Shown here piece after piece: positions 9,350-18,436 of a DNA stretch of 64,000 nucleotides. Source of the stretch: JALNZU01 sp964463695 (GTDB lineage: Bacteria; Bacteroidota; Bacteroidia; Bacteroidales; F082); assembly GCA_964463695.1 (NCBI GenBank), contig CAYXCZ010000005.1, positions 81,941-145,940 of the forward strand, in the 5' to 3' direction. The notes below the pieces were generated by a model. That model did not search any database, had not been told where the DNA came from, and saw nothing but the letters and a program-made list of their open reading frames with translations. The translations under genes were made by a program, and so were the position numbers. How positions within the stretch are numbered: the first letter of the stretch is position 1; each line of letters starts with the position of its first letter.

Positions 9350-11033
9350 TTGTTTGATTTTCAGAGATGAGAGTGCCGTTTTTTAGACGATGCAAATAAG
9401 CGTTCAAATCGCTTTTTACTTCTCCGGCTAAAAAGAATAAGCCAAGCAGATTAGGAAACGCCATGCATAAAACCATCATGTCAGAAAAATCCATAACTGG
9501 CCCCAGACTGGACGATGTTCCAATGACAATACTTATCAAAAACAACAGATTGAACAGGTTATCCGTAACCTTTCTAGATCCAAAAAGCCGTTCTCCCCAA
9601 TTTCCAAAAAGATAATCAAAACCCTTTAATCCATAATAGCTCCAGGAGATCATTGTGCTGAATGCGAAAAGTGTAACTGCAATCAGTAAAACAAAAGGAA
9701 ACCAGCTAATTGCCGAGCCATAGGCTGCCGATGTTAGCTGTACACCTTGCAAACCTGATTGTGTATCAACACCAGAAAAAATAATCACTAAAGCAGTCAT
9801 TGTACAAATCACGATGGTATCAATAAATGGTTCGATCAATGATACAATACCCTCACTAACAGGTTCTTTTGTTTTAGCAGTTGCATGAGCTATCGAGGCT
9901 GAACCTACGCCGGCTTCATTTGAAAATGCACCTCTCTGAAATCCAAAAATCAAAACTCCAACAAAACCTCCTTTCATTGCATCAGCTGAAAAGGCTCCAT
10001 TCCATATTGATGAAAAAGCATCATGAAGATTCCCAATGTTCATCCCAATAATTATTAATGAAGCAGCAACATATAATATTGCCATGAAAGGGACAATACG
10101 TGAGGTTACCTTTGCAATACTCTTTATGCCGCCAATAATTACCAAACCAACCAAAAGAGCCATGGCTATTCCATACCAAAATCCATCATCCTTGAGTGAG
10201 GGAAAGAAAATTGCCATTTGCTCAAAAGCTTGATTTGCCTGCAGCATATTACCTCCACCGACCGATCCTCCAATAGCCATTAATGCAAACAAAAAAGCTA
10301 AAGTGACACCCAGTTTTGGAAAACCTTTTGCTGCCAGACCATACTTGAGATAGTACATTGCTCCACCCGAGACCTTTCCTGAAGCATCTATTCTTCGGTA
10401 TTTTAACCCAAGAGTGCACTCAGCAAATTTCAGTGACATACCAAAAAAACCGGCCGCAATCATCCAAATTGTTGCACCTGGACCTCCAATTGTTACCGCA
10501 ACTGCCACTCCTGCAATATTTCCCATACCAACTGTTGCTGAAAGCGCAGTACTTAATGCCTGAAAATGTGATACTTCTCCAGGGTTAGCATGATTATCAT
10601 ACTTACCTGAAATAAGTTGCAACGCGTGCCAAAACCCCCTTAGATTTATAAACCGTAAAAAAAAAGTGAAGAATAAACCTCCTGCCATTAGCCAAACCAC
10701 GATTAATTTCAAAGGCGCTTTTATGGGAGAGCCATTTGCATCAACTACTGCTTTTCCATTTTCGTCGTAAACCTGTGAATCATATAAACCAATAGCTTCG
10801 AAGGCATCCCAGAAAAGCACGTGTGATAACCCGTCAACAAACGGTGTAAAAGCTTGATTGATACGCTCACTCATTGTATATGTTTCTGCTTTTGCAGATA
10901 AAGAATCTGCTTTTACCTGAGCGTTAACAATATATGAAGAACCTACAAAAATAAAGCACAAGATTAAAATGCGGCTGAAGCTAGTTATAGCATTCATAAG
11001 TGGGCTGATAGTTCGTTCGGATATGCCTTGCAT
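9336..11033 (-). CDS. Sodium:alanine symporter family (AGCS) transporter, long form
   Basis: A 565-residue inner-membrane symporter that imports a small neutral amino acid with Na+. The family signature is present as ALSATVGMGNIAGVAVAVT, along with the later Phe-Gln-Arg-Gly-Ala-Phe-Ser-Asn-Glu-Ala-Gly segment and about eleven helices. It is some 100 residues longer than the usual AGCS member. An apparent signal peptide (best read from the internal Met13, at 10997) is followed by a ~60-residue extracytoplasmic stretch containing Asp-Gly-Leu-Ser-His before the first core helix. It is 11 bases downstream of a second AGCS gene, so the pair is probably one operon. Confidence 0.88.
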   Translation of the reverse strand: MQGISERTISPLMNAITSFSRILILCFIFVGSSYIVNAQVKADSLSAKAETYTMSERINQAFTPFVDGLSHVLFWDAFEAIGLYDSQVYDENGKAVVDANGSPIKAPLKLIVVWLMAGGLFFTFFLRFINLRGFWHALQLISGKYDNHANPGEVSHFQALSTALSATVGMGNIAGVAVAVTIGGPGATIWMIAAGFFGMSLKFAECTLGLKYRRIDASGKVSGGAMYYLKYGLAAKGFPKLGVTLAFLFALMAIGGSVGGGNMLQANQAFEQMAIFFPSLKDDGFWYGIAMALLVGLVIIGGIKSIAKVTSRIVPFMAILYVAASLIIIGMNIGNLHDAFSSIWNGAFSADAMKGGFVGVLIFGFQRGAFSNEAGVGSASIAHATAKTKEPVSEGIVSLIEPFIDTIVICTMTALVIIFSGVDTQSGLQGVQLTSAAYGSAISWFPFVLLIAVTLFAFSTMISWSYYGLKGFDYLFGNWGERLFGSRKVTDNLFNLLFLISIVIGTSSSLGPVMDFSDMMVLCMAFPNLLGLFFLAGEVKSDLNAYLHRLKNGTLISENQTNENL

Positions 11034-11044
11034 TGTTAAAACGA

Positions 11045-12439
11045 CTATTTCTTAATTTCTTCCATAGCCTTAAAATACTCCTTAGTTTCTTTAACTACTA
11101 CCCCTGAAAGCAGCAGCAAGGCGATAAGGTTAGGTATTGTCATAAAGGTGATAACCATATCCACAAAATGCCAAACGATATCAAGTCCCCAAATTGCTCC
11201 AAAAAAAACAAATAGCCCATAAAGGTATAAAAACGGTTTAACAGCCTTTTCTCCAATAAGGTAAATAGCAGCCCTTGAACCATAATATGACCAACTGATA
11301 ATGGTAGAAAACGCAAACAGCAGCAAACCGAATGAGATGATATGACCTCCCATTCCATCAATTCCAAACCGGTGCAGACCTATATTCATTGCATCGACAG
11401 TCATCCCTACACCCTTAGCGCCTGTTTGCCAGGAATCAGTAACAATAATCATCATAGCTGTCATTGTGCATATCACGATTGTGTCAATCAAAGGTTCCAG
11501 CAGCGATACAACACCTTCCCGTGCAGGATATTTCGTTCGGGCCGCGGCATGAGCTATAGGTGCTGATCCTTGTCCGGCTTCGTTACTGAATAATCCCCTG
11601 CGCACACCCCAAATCATCGTCATGATAATGGTTGAGCCCACAAATCCTCCGGTAGCTGCTGTACCATTAAAAGCACCCGAAATAATGCTATGAAAAGCTG
11701 CAGGTAATTTGTCGTATTCAGCAATAAGCACTAAAAGTGTTGCTCCAACATAAACAATTGCCATAAAAGGAACTAGTCCGGCTGTAACATCCCCTATTCG
11801 TTTTAATCCTCCAATTATAACCATTAGTACCAATACTGTAATTATTACTCCTGAAATCCAGGTAGGTATGTTGTAAGCAGTAAACATTGCATCCGACATG
11901 GAATTGGATTGCGCCATATTTCCGGTGCCCAACGAACATAAAATGGTAGCTGAAGCAAAAATCAGTGCCAGTATTTTAGCCCACTTTCCCAACTTATCCT
12001 TTAATCCATATTCCATATAATACATTGGGCCACCTGAAACTGTTCCGTCACTATTAAAGCGACGAAATTTCTGAGCCAGAGTAACTTCTGAATATTTTAA
12101 CATCATACCAAGAAACCCGGTAACCCAAATCCAGAATACTGACCCTGGTCCACCCAAATAGATTGCCATTGCAACACCAACAATATTTCCAGTTCCAACT
12201 GTTGCTGATAATGCTGTTGTAAGCGCTTTGAAGTGATTTACATCACCAGCTGTTCCTTTTGAGTCATAATGTCCTGAAACAACTTTTATGGCATGTGGTA
12301 TCTTCGTAATATTAATGAACCTGAGCCGAAACGCAAACCAAATACCAGTAGGTATCAACAAGAAAAGAATTAAATAACCACCAATATAGTTGTTATAAGC
12401 TTGAATAGCCTGATCAATTAAGGTTAAAAAATCATTCAT
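11045..12439 (-). CDS. Sodium:alanine symporter family (AGCS) transporter
   Basis: A 464-residue AGCS symporter of normal family length, importing alanine, glycine or a similar amino acid with Na+. The signature ALSATVGTGNIVGVAMAIY lies at about residues 72-90, and a Gly-Val-Arg-Arg-Gly-Leu-Phe-Ser-Asn-Glu-Ala-Gly-Gln-Gly motif near 280-293. It is the first gene of a three-gene minus-strand run with the longer paralogue and a small exported protein. The two transporters are clearly diverged, so this is not a recent duplication. Confidence 0.9.
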   Translation of the reverse strand: MNDFLTLIDQAIQAYNNYIGGYLILFLLIPTGIWFAFRLRFINITKIPHAIKVVSGHYDSKGTAGDVNHFKALTTALSATVGTGNIVGVAMAIYLGGPGSVFWIWVTGFLGMMLKYSEVTLAQKFRRFNSDGTVSGGPMYYMEYGLKDKLGKWAKILALIFASATILCSLGTGNMAQSNSMSDAMFTAYNIPTWISGVIITVLVLMVIIGGLKRIGDVTAGLVPFMAIVYVGATLLVLIAEYDKLPAAFHSIISGAFNGTAATGGFVGSTIIMTMIWGVRRGLFSNEAGQGSAPIAHAAARTKYPAREGVVSLLEPLIDTIVICTMTAMMIIVTDSWQTGAKGVGMTVDAMNIGLHRFGIDGMGGHIISFGLLLFAFSTIISWSYYGSRAAIYLIGEKAVKPFLYLYGLFVFFGAIWGLDIVWHFVDMVITFMTIPNLIALLLLSGVVVKETKEYFKAMEEIKK

Positions 12440-12605
12440 ATTAGTTAATTTTTGCGCAATGATTTGTAGTTACAGCTGATTTTCAACTGCTGGAGAAAAG
12501 TGATCTTCAAAGCACAAATATTAAAAAAATGAATTTCAACGACAAACAAAAAGAAACAAACTCAAAATAAAATTTGTATTTATTTGAAAATCAACGGATA
12601 ATCAA

Positions 12606-13892
12606 TCAGACATTTTCTCCAATTTCTGATCGAATCAGCAACTGTCCGATGCGACATTCCAGGCAACGCTTTGGATTGCAATAGTTTTTCCTCAAGTGAA
12701 GTAAAGCCTGTGATTGCAAGGCATGTGTTGAGTTGACTCCAAGTGCAGAAAATTTTCTAATAATCTCGTTGTTCTCAGCATCAAGGGTCTCCAGCAACAT
12801 GAGTGCCTTTTCCTTATGTGTTTCATTCGCGTGATAGATGCCATAAGCAAACAACACCTGCACAATTGTATTTATTAAAATCAAATCCACAGCATCCTGC
12901 CCAAGGTGCTTGCGGTTTCCAGGTGTATATTTTTCGAACTGAAAATGATTATCCCAATATTCCGAAGCAGAAACATCAAAAAGTGCTTTTATTTCCTCAA
13001 TAGAATTTGCATCAATAATTCTGGAAAAAACCCGTTGACTTTTGTTAATCAAAGCCGCCATCTGTGCGATTCGAATGGTTGGAAAGTTTGACGGACGCAT
13101 GCGCATAAAACGCCACTGCTCAGGATTCATTTGACTTAACTCATACTTCTTTTGAAGAAACCCGAATTCTTTTTTCAGTTTTGCCGGGTAATCATCAATA
13201 AACGGTTGGTGAAGAAATCCCGCAACACCAAAAAGCAATGCTTCCAATTGAAATACCTGATCGCTATGACGCAGTAAAAGCTGAAATGGAAGCATTCGCC
13301 CCAGCTGCAAAAAGGGTTCATCGTTAACCTTAAACCCAAAATTGGTCATCAATCTACGGTAAAGTGTTTCTTCCCAGTCACTTCCCGTTTGATCAAACAT
13401 CTGCAAAACCTCTTCAACTTTGTACTCCAATCGTTCAACAATCATTCTGTCAAGCCATGAAAGCCAGGTAAACCGCTGAACTCTTGTTACTGACTTTTGA
13501 CAGGCTATCCAGGTTTTGCTGTCGATGAAAGTGCGGTAGCGCAGCAATAAATTTTCATCAAAAAACCCTTTGAGCTGAATGGTGGGGATTAAATGCCCAG
13601 TTGTTGTATAAGTTGCCTTATCAGACTGATATACAACATGTAATATAACATTATCATATCCTTTATCAGCATTATGACGATGCGAGTACCAATCAGAGGC
13701 ATTCACATGTAACTCCACATTACCGGCCCATACAGCATCTCCAATCCTGATGCGGGCATTTAAAAAGTCGGGGCCTGCATTGGTGTTTCGTATCCCTGGA
13801 TACATAACTTCAACTTCTTGACCATCAGTGGTAATTAATCCAGAACTTAGTAATCGGTTCTCCCAAATGTAACTTAAAAATATTTCCTTCAT
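12606..13892 (-). CDS. DUF2851 family protein
   Basis: A 428-residue cytoplasmic protein of the DUF2851 family, common in Bacteroidota and without an assigned function. The N-terminal part has Asn-Ala-Gly-Pro-Asp-Phe-Leu-Asn-Ala-Arg and a later Gly-Asn-Val-Glu-Leu-His-Val segment, which resemble nuclease-fold metal or substrate motifs. The C terminus has a three-cysteine patch (Cys-Asn-Pro-Lys-Arg-Cys-Leu-Glu-Cys) that could bind zinc or an Fe-S cluster. No signal peptide. It stands alone, with its promoter region shared divergently with the zapA group. I give no function. Confidence 0.85.
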   Translation of the reverse strand: MKEIFLSYIWENRLLSSGLITTDGQEVEVMYPGIRNTNAGPDFLNARIRIGDAVWAGNVELHVNASDWYSHRHNADKGYDNVILHVVYQSDKATYTTTGHLIPTIQLKGFFDENLLLRYRTFIDSKTWIACQKSVTRVQRFTWLSWLDRMIVERLEYKVEEVLQMFDQTGSDWEETLYRRLMTNFGFKVNDEPFLQLGRMLPFQLLLRHSDQVFQLEALLFGVAGFLHQPFIDDYPAKLKKEFGFLQKKYELSQMNPEQWRFMRMRPSNFPTIRIAQMAALINKSQRVFSRIIDANSIEEIKALFDVSASEYWDNHFQFEKYTPGNRKHLGQDAVDLILINTIVQVLFAYGIYHANETHKEKALMLLETLDAENNEIIRKFSALGVNSTHALQSQALLHLRKNYCNPKRCLECRIGQLLIRSEIGENV

Positions 13893-14078
13893 CTGTTGGT
13901 AGATTCATGATATTGTTTGTAAAAATAATCTGCTTTTAAATGCACTTAAATACTTTGCAAAAAAAATTGTTTTAAACAACCACGAGGGAGTAAACTGAAA
14001 AAAAACATAAACTAAATAATTGGCTACATGAACTTTAGGAATAAAAAATGAAATGAGTATAAAAACATTTCTTAACAA

Positions 14079-14110
14079 TTTGCTAAAAAGCCTGAAAATG
14101 TCTACTTTTG
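14079..14110 (+). promoter_or_regulatory. Bacteroidota-type promoter for the zapA - 6S RNA - rny group
   Basis: TTTG at 14079-14082 and TACTTTTG at 14103-14110 are separated by 20 bases, a full match to the Bacteroidota sigma-ABfr consensus. It lies about 30 bases before the first ATG of the group. Confidence 0.75.
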
Positions 14111-14139
14111 TTGATTGATCTTAAACAGCAGTTTAAATA

Positions 14140-14427
14140 ATGTCGGACACGCGCATCCTAGTAGCAGGTTTGGAATATAAAATCAGGAAGCTGATTGAGG
14201 AAAACCTTCGGCTCAAGAAAAGCGAACAAGAGCACGAACAACTGATTCATTCTTTAAGCGAAAAGGTTGAGGTCATGGAAAGAAATATTTTTGAATTAAC
14301 TGAACAACTAAATAAAAAAATTATCGCTGATGCGTTTAACAGCGAGCAAGAAATTGAAGAAGGAAGAAAACGTATCCAAGTTTTAATGCGGGAAATAGAA
14401 CATTGTATTACTTTAGTAAACAAGTGA
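14140..14427 (+). CDS. Small coiled-coil protein upstream of ZapA
   Basis: A 95-residue, highly charged protein that is almost entirely predicted coiled coil (residues 10-90, heptad-like Leu/Ile pattern), with no signal peptide or catalytic motif. It ends 22 bases before zapA and shares its promoter. By size and architecture it resembles ZapB-type division proteins, and small coiled-coil genes commonly precede zapA in this phylum. A role with ZapA at the FtsZ ring is an inference; I do not claim homology to ZapB. Confidence 0.7.
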   Translation: MSDTRILVAGLEYKIRKLIEENLRLKKSEQEHEQLIHSLSEKVEVMERNIFELTEQLNKKIIADAFNSEQEIEEGRKRIQVLMREIEHCITLVNK

Positions 14428-14449
14428 TTAAAAGTATATAAACCAAAAG

Positions 14450-14740
14450 ATGGACGACATTACGATCAATATCAATATAGCTGACCGACCCTATCGCCTC
14501 ACAATTACACGTGAGGAAGAAGAGAGAGTGCGCAAGGCTGCTGATATAATTAACGATCGTATAAGGAATTACGCACAAAGCTATGCCTACAAAGACAGAC
14601 AGGACCTGTTAGCGATGGCAGCACTGCAATATGCCACATCATCCCTTTTGTTTGAGTCGGAAGTTGCTTTTCGCGACAACCATCTCACTGAGAAATTGAC
14701 GGAAATGGATCAATTGCTGAGTAATCATTTAAAATCCTGA
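14450..14740 (+). CDS. zapA: Cell division protein ZapA
   Basis: A 96-residue protein that binds FtsZ and bundles its filaments at midcell. The N-terminal beta region (Ile-Thr-Ile-Asn-Ile-Asn-Ile-Ala-Asp-Arg-Pro-Tyr-Arg-Leu) and the following Glu-Glu-Glu-Arg-Val-Arg-Lys-Ala-Ala helix are the standard ZapA fold. A long C-terminal dimerising helix follows, containing Asp-Arg-Gln-Asp-Leu-Leu-Ala-Met-Ala-Ala. It lies between the coiled-coil gene and 6S RNA. Confidence 0.88.
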   Translation: MDDITININIADRPYRLTITREEEERVRKAADIINDRIRNYAQSYAYKDRQDLLAMAALQYATSSLLFESEVAFRDNHLTEKLTEMDQLLSNHLKS

Positions 14741-14771
14741 AATAATCGAAGTTCAAAAGCGTTCTTTGAAA

Positions 14772-14966
14772 AAGATAATACCCGCCGTATTCAACAGATT
14801 GTAAACTCAACATTACAAATGTACCGGGATCGCTCTTGGTTGAGAAAACAGGCCTTATTCCTTAGGGAAGTCTGCATTGCAGGCCATTGGACGTTTGATC
14901 AGCGAGGCGCCTAAAACGTGTCGTAGAGGAGTTTACGTACTCCTTGAGCACTGGTGGGTATTTTTT
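14772..14966 (+). ncRNA. ssrS: 6S RNA (RNA polymerase-binding regulatory RNA)
   Basis: The 5' strand AATACCCGCC (14777-14786) pairs with GGTGGGTATT (14953-14962) to close a rod about 190 bases long, the size of 6S RNA. Inside are a terminal hairpin (14870-14884, GTCTGC-ATT-GCAGGC), a hairpin at 14928-14943 (GGAGT...ACTCC) and stretches that could form the open-promoter-like bubble. The T-run at 14961-14968 could end transcription. Position is strong support, since 6S RNA is found next to zapA in many bacteria and between zapA and rny in Bacteroidota. It would sequester the housekeeping holoenzyme in stationary phase. Confidence 0.82.
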
Positions 14967-15007
14967 TTAACCTTCTTCCATTATTAACTTAATAACGAAA
15001 AAATGAT

Positions 15008-16576
15008 ATGGAAGGAATCATCATTTATGCTGTCTTGCTTTTTGCGGGCGGTATAGCAGGAGGTGTATTAACAGCAACTGTACTTCGAAAAGCAATTCTC
15101 AAAAAAAGTGAAGCATTGCTCGAGGAGACCAAGGAAAAATCTGAAGTCATCAAAAAAGAGAAGATGCTTCAGGCCAAAGAAAAGTTTCTGCAACTCAAAG
15201 CTGAACATGATAAAGTAACGGGAGAAAAAACCCGTGAAATACAAAAAGCAGAAAATAAAAATCAACAACGGGAACAAGCTCTTAACCAAAAATTTGAAGA
15301 GTTTAACCGCAAGCAAAAAGAGTATCAGCAACAAAAGCAAGTGCTTACTGACCAAACTGCCCTCGTTACAAAACGACAGGAAGAAATGGAGAAGCTAAAA
15401 GAAGAGCTATCCAAAGTTCAGGAACAACACTTAAAGCAGCTTGAACATATCTCAGGACTATCAGCAAACGAAGCAAAAGAACAGCTGATCGAAGGCCTGA
15501 AAGAGGAAGCAAGAGCAGAAGCAATGATTTACATCAAAGAAATCACTGAAGAAGCAAAAATGACCGCAGCTTCAGATGCCCGAAAAATTGTTGTTGAAAC
15601 CATACAACGTACTGCTGCTGAACATACTATTGAAAACACTGTCACTGTTTTCAATATTGAAAGTGACGAAATTAAAGGTCGTATTATAGGTCGTGAAGGC
15701 CGAAATATTCGTGCTTTGGAGGCTTTGACAGGCGTTGAAATAATTATTGATGACAGTCCGGATGCAATCCTGCTTTCCGGTTTCGACCCTGTGAGACGTG
15801 AGATTGCGCGACTATCGCTGCATAAACTTGTTACAGATGGACGTATTCATCCAGCCCGTATCGAAGAAGTGGTAACTAAAACCGAGAAGCAAATAGAGCA
15901 GGAAATAATTGAAACAGGTAAACGTACAGTTATTGATCTGGGAATTCATAACCTGCATCCTGATTTGATAAAAATGGTTGGGAGAATGAAATATCGTTCT
16001 TCCTATGGCCAAAACCTGCTTCAACACTCTATTGAAGTTGCAAAACTGAGTGCTACAATGGCTGCTGAGCTGGGACTAAATGTTAAAACAGCTAAACGGG
16101 CAGGACTCCTTCATGATATCGGTAAAATAGCAGAAACAAACGAGGCTGAATTACCACATGCTATCTTAGGGATGAAAATTGCCGAAAAATTCAAAGAAAA
16201 ACCTGACGTTTGCAATGCTATCGGCGCGCATCATGATGAGATTGAAATGGAAACACTTATTGCACCAATTGTGCAGGTTTGTGATGCCATTTCCGGGGCA
16301 AGACCAGGTGCTCGTCGTGAAGTGGTTGAGGCATACATTCAACGCCTTAAAAAACTTGAAGAAATGGCGCTTGCTTATGATGGTGTTGTTAAAACATATG
16401 CCATTCAAGCCGGCCGAGAATTACGTGTGATTGTTGGCGCTGATCAAATCTCCGATTCCGATGCTGATAAGCTGGCTTTTGACCTATCCAAAAAAATCCA
16501 AACTGAGATGACTTATCCGGGTCAGATAAAAATAACTGTAATACGCGAAACAAGAGCTGTTAGCTACGCAAAATAA
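15008..16576 (+). CDS. rny: Ribonuclease Y
   Basis: Membrane-anchored endoribonuclease that starts mRNA decay; 522 residues. An N-terminal membrane helix (about 4-24) is followed by a long coiled coil (30-170), a KH RNA-binding domain (Gly-Arg-Glu-Gly-Arg-Asn-Ile-Arg, about 228-235) and an HD phosphohydrolase domain (His-Asp at GLLHDIGK, about 367-374, with a later Ala-His-His-Asp-Glu). All catalytic elements look intact and the length is normal. It follows 6S RNA and ends in a strong terminator. Confidence 0.95.
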   Translation: MEGIIIYAVLLFAGGIAGGVLTATVLRKAILKKSEALLEETKEKSEVIKKEKMLQAKEKFLQLKAEHDKVTGEKTREIQKAENKNQQREQALNQKFEEFNRKQKEYQQQKQVLTDQTALVTKRQEEMEKLKEELSKVQEQHLKQLEHISGLSANEAKEQLIEGLKEEARAEAMIYIKEITEEAKMTAASDARKIVVETIQRTAAEHTIENTVTVFNIESDEIKGRIIGREGRNIRALEALTGVEIIIDDSPDAILLSGFDPVRREIARLSLHKLVTDGRIHPARIEEVVTKTEKQIEQEIIETGKRTVIDLGIHNLHPDLIKMVGRMKYRSSYGQNLLQHSIEVAKLSATMAAELGLNVKTAKRAGLLHDIGKIAETNEAELPHAILGMKIAEKFKEKPDVCNAIGAHHDEIEMETLIAPIVQVCDAISGARPGARREVVEAYIQRLKKLEEMALAYDGVVKTYAIQAGRELRVIVGADQISDSDADKLAFDLSKKIQTEMTYPGQIKITVIRETRAVSYAK

Positions 16577-16596
16577 ACCGCTGCTTGTTATCAAAC

Positions 16597-16637
16597 AAAA
16601 AACCACCCCTGCCTCTAAAGCTGGGGTGGTTTTTTAT
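16597..16637 (+). terminator. Rho-independent terminator after rny
   Basis: A 13-bp perfect stem, AAAAAACCACCCC (16597-16609) and GGGGTGGTTTTTT (16623-16635), with a 13-base loop. The A and T flanks make it bidirectional, also serving the convergent TPR lipoprotein gene. Confidence 0.92.
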
Positions 16638-16782
16638 TTCCACTTCATTGAAAGTATGCTAAGGCAAGATGAAATTTTAAGATATACCAAAATCTATTAA
16701 AAAAATCAGAATCGATTTGTTTAAAGGACAATCAGGTTAGCCTTGAATTTTAATCGGCTTGAAAGCGAAAAAGGATCAGAAC

Positions 16783-17307
16783 CTATTCATTCATTTTCTC
16801 AAATTCCCGAATCAATTCTTCAGGCGATTTTCCTAAATTTCGGATTGCATTGTTTGCATCGTCAGTAAACTCATTGTCGGGGAATTTTTCAATAAATACA
16901 TTGTAATACCTGCGTGCAGAGGCGGTATCATTGAGTCTTGTGTCGTAAACGAACGCCTTCAGAAAAGTGCTCATTGCAATATGAGGATGTCCTGGATAAT
17001 TTTCTATGAGCTTATCCAACAAAGCAAGAGTTAAGTGCCCTTCCCTCTGGTATAAGCTGATATCAGCAGCTTTAAAAAGGAATTCAGCAGAAAGCGGATC
17101 AGCAGGAAGCGAATCAGCATATTGCTCATAAAGCTGCATAAGTTGCAAGGCGTCAGCTGAATTATATTGACTTTCCTGTCCAAACAGTTTCGATTCAAGC
17201 AGTTCTATTTTTTCTTTGGTGGAAAGAACTTTTGCTTGTTTATTATTTTGACAAGAAATTGCTAAAATCAAGAACCCAAAAACAATAAAAACCTGTAGAT
17301 ATTTCAT
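16783..17307 (-). CDS. TPR-like lipoprotein
   Basis: A 174-residue envelope protein. The signal peptide ends in a lipobox (Leu-Ala-Ile-Ser-Cys19), so it should be lipid-anchored. The rest is helical with tetratricopeptide-like spacing (Ala-Ala-Asp-Ile-Ser-Leu-Tyr, then Ala-Arg-Arg-Tyr-Tyr-Asn-Val-Phe-Ile-Glu-Lys-Phe-Pro-Asp), resembling the repeats of YbgF/BamD-type proteins. Its partner is unknown. It is 10 bases downstream of def and the last gene of a ruvX-def-lipoprotein run. Confidence 0.75.
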   Translation of the reverse strand: MKYLQVFIVFGFLILAISCQNNKQAKVLSTKEKIELLESKLFGQESQYNSADALQLMQLYEQYADSLPADPLSAEFLFKAADISLYQREGHLTLALLDKLIENYPGHPHIAMSTFLKAFVYDTRLNDTASARRYYNVFIEKFPDNEFTDDANNAIRNLGKSPEELIREFEKMNE

Positions 17308-17317
17308 CTTTTCTAAA

Positions 17318-17890
17318 TTAACGTTGTTTCCTTCTTATTGCAGGGAAAATCATCCTGTAATCTACATCCACTTTTCCTTCAGAAATGTCGCGCAGCTTGC
17401 CTTTCAGCAATATTTTTCTGAATGATGTCAAACGATCCACATACAATACTCCATCGATGTGATCATACTCATGCTGTATGACCCTTGCAATAAATCCTTC
17501 ATATTTCTCAGTATGTTTTTGAAAATTTTCATCTACATAACTTATTAAAATACTGTCCTTTCTGGCCACATCTTCGCTCATTCCGGGAATACTCAAACAA
17601 CCTTCCGACATCACTACTTCAGGATCTGACATTTCTTCAATATGTGCATTGATAAAAACCTTCTTGAATCCATTCGCTTCATCATGCTCGTCTGCATATG
17701 GAGTGGCATCAACTACAAACAACCTAATAGATTGATTTACCTGTGGTGCAGCCAATCCAACTCCATTGGCATTGTACATGGTTTCCCACATGTCGCCGAT
17801 GAGTTTGGATAGATTAGGATAGTCTGCTTCGATATCAACAGCCACCTTTTTAAGTGTTGGGTGACCATAAGCAACAATGGGTAAAATCAT
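17318..17890 (-). CDS. def: Peptide deformylase
   Basis: Removes the N-formyl group from nascent proteins; 190 residues. All three motifs are present: GVGLAAPQ (43-50), EGCLS with metal ligand Cys98, and QHEYDH with ligands His140 and His144 and catalytic Glu141. The length is normal for this phylum. It directly follows ruvX, with a one-base gap, in the same operon. Confidence 0.96.
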   Translation of the reverse strand: MILPIVAYGHPTLKKVAVDIEADYPNLSKLIGDMWETMYNANGVGLAAPQVNQSIRLFVVDATPYADEHDEANGFKKVFINAHIEEMSDPEVVMSEGCLSIPGMSEDVARKDSILISYVDENFQKHTEKYEGFIARVIQHEYDHIDGVLYVDRLTSFRKILLKGKLRDISEGKVDVDYRMIFPAIRRKQR

Positions 17891-17891
17891 A

Positions 17892-18320
17892 TTAATTAAA
17901 CTTCTTATTTTTTATAAATTCCATATATGATTGCAACATAATGGTTGCGCTAATTGTATCTATCAAGGCTTTGTCCTGGCGTCTTTTTTTACTCAATCCG
18001 GCATCAATCATACTCTGAAAAGCCATTCTGGAAGTGAAGCGTTCGTCGTAACGCTCAATTTGTTGTTCAGGAAAAAGCGCTTTCAATCTTCTTACAAAAG
18101 GTTCTACAAACCGGGATGAATCTGAAGCCATATTTTGCATGTCCTTAGGTTCGCCTACCACGATGCAATCAACCTGTTCCTTTAACATGTATGATTGAAT
18201 ATAGCTGAGCAGATCTTTACTTGCAACTGTTTCCAATCCATTGGCAATGAGTTGAGAAGGATCGGTTACAGCAATCCCGCTTCGCTTTTGACCATAATCA
18301 ATTGCTAAAATACGCCCCAT
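17892..18320 (-). CDS. ruvX: Holliday junction resolvase RuvX / YqgF nuclease
   Basis: An RNase H-fold nuclease of 142 residues, implicated in 16S rRNA 5' maturation and in Holliday junction resolution. It opens with MGRILAIDYGQKRSGIA, which contains the first catalytic Asp, and later has Val-Val-Gly-Glu-Pro-Lys and Tyr-Asp-Glu-Arg-Phe-Thr-Ser. I use the ATG at 18318-18320: an in-frame upstream extension to 18416 would add 32 residues unlike the family and run into the dapD control region. It heads the operon with def. Confidence 0.92.
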   Translation of the reverse strand: MGRILAIDYGQKRSGIAVTDPSQLIANGLETVASKDLLSYIQSYMLKEQVDCIVVGEPKDMQNMASDSSRFVEPFVRRLKALFPEQQIERYDERFTSRMAFQSMIDAGLSKKRRQDKALIDTISATIMLQSYMEFIKNKKFN

Positions 18321-18404
18321 GTTTAAGTTTCTCGAATTAAGCGGCAAATTTACGATTTTTTCAGTTAACCGCATTGTTATCCCTCTCAGTTGGAGCTGGT
18401 TTTG

Positions 18405-18412
18405 TACTTTCG
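18405..18412 (+). promoter_or_regulatory. Possible -7 element for dapD
   Basis: TACTTTCG is one base from the TAnnTTTG consensus and lies 25 bases before the dapD ATG. No clear -33 TTTG at the right spacing. Confidence 0.35.
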
Positions 18413-18436
18413 CCAATTAAACAGAATTTGGAAGAA

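Noticed and set aside
18321..18436. Overlapping N-terminal extensions of ruvX and dapD
   Set aside because: Both extensions depart from their families, and starting at the internal ATGs leaves a normal divergent promoter gap.
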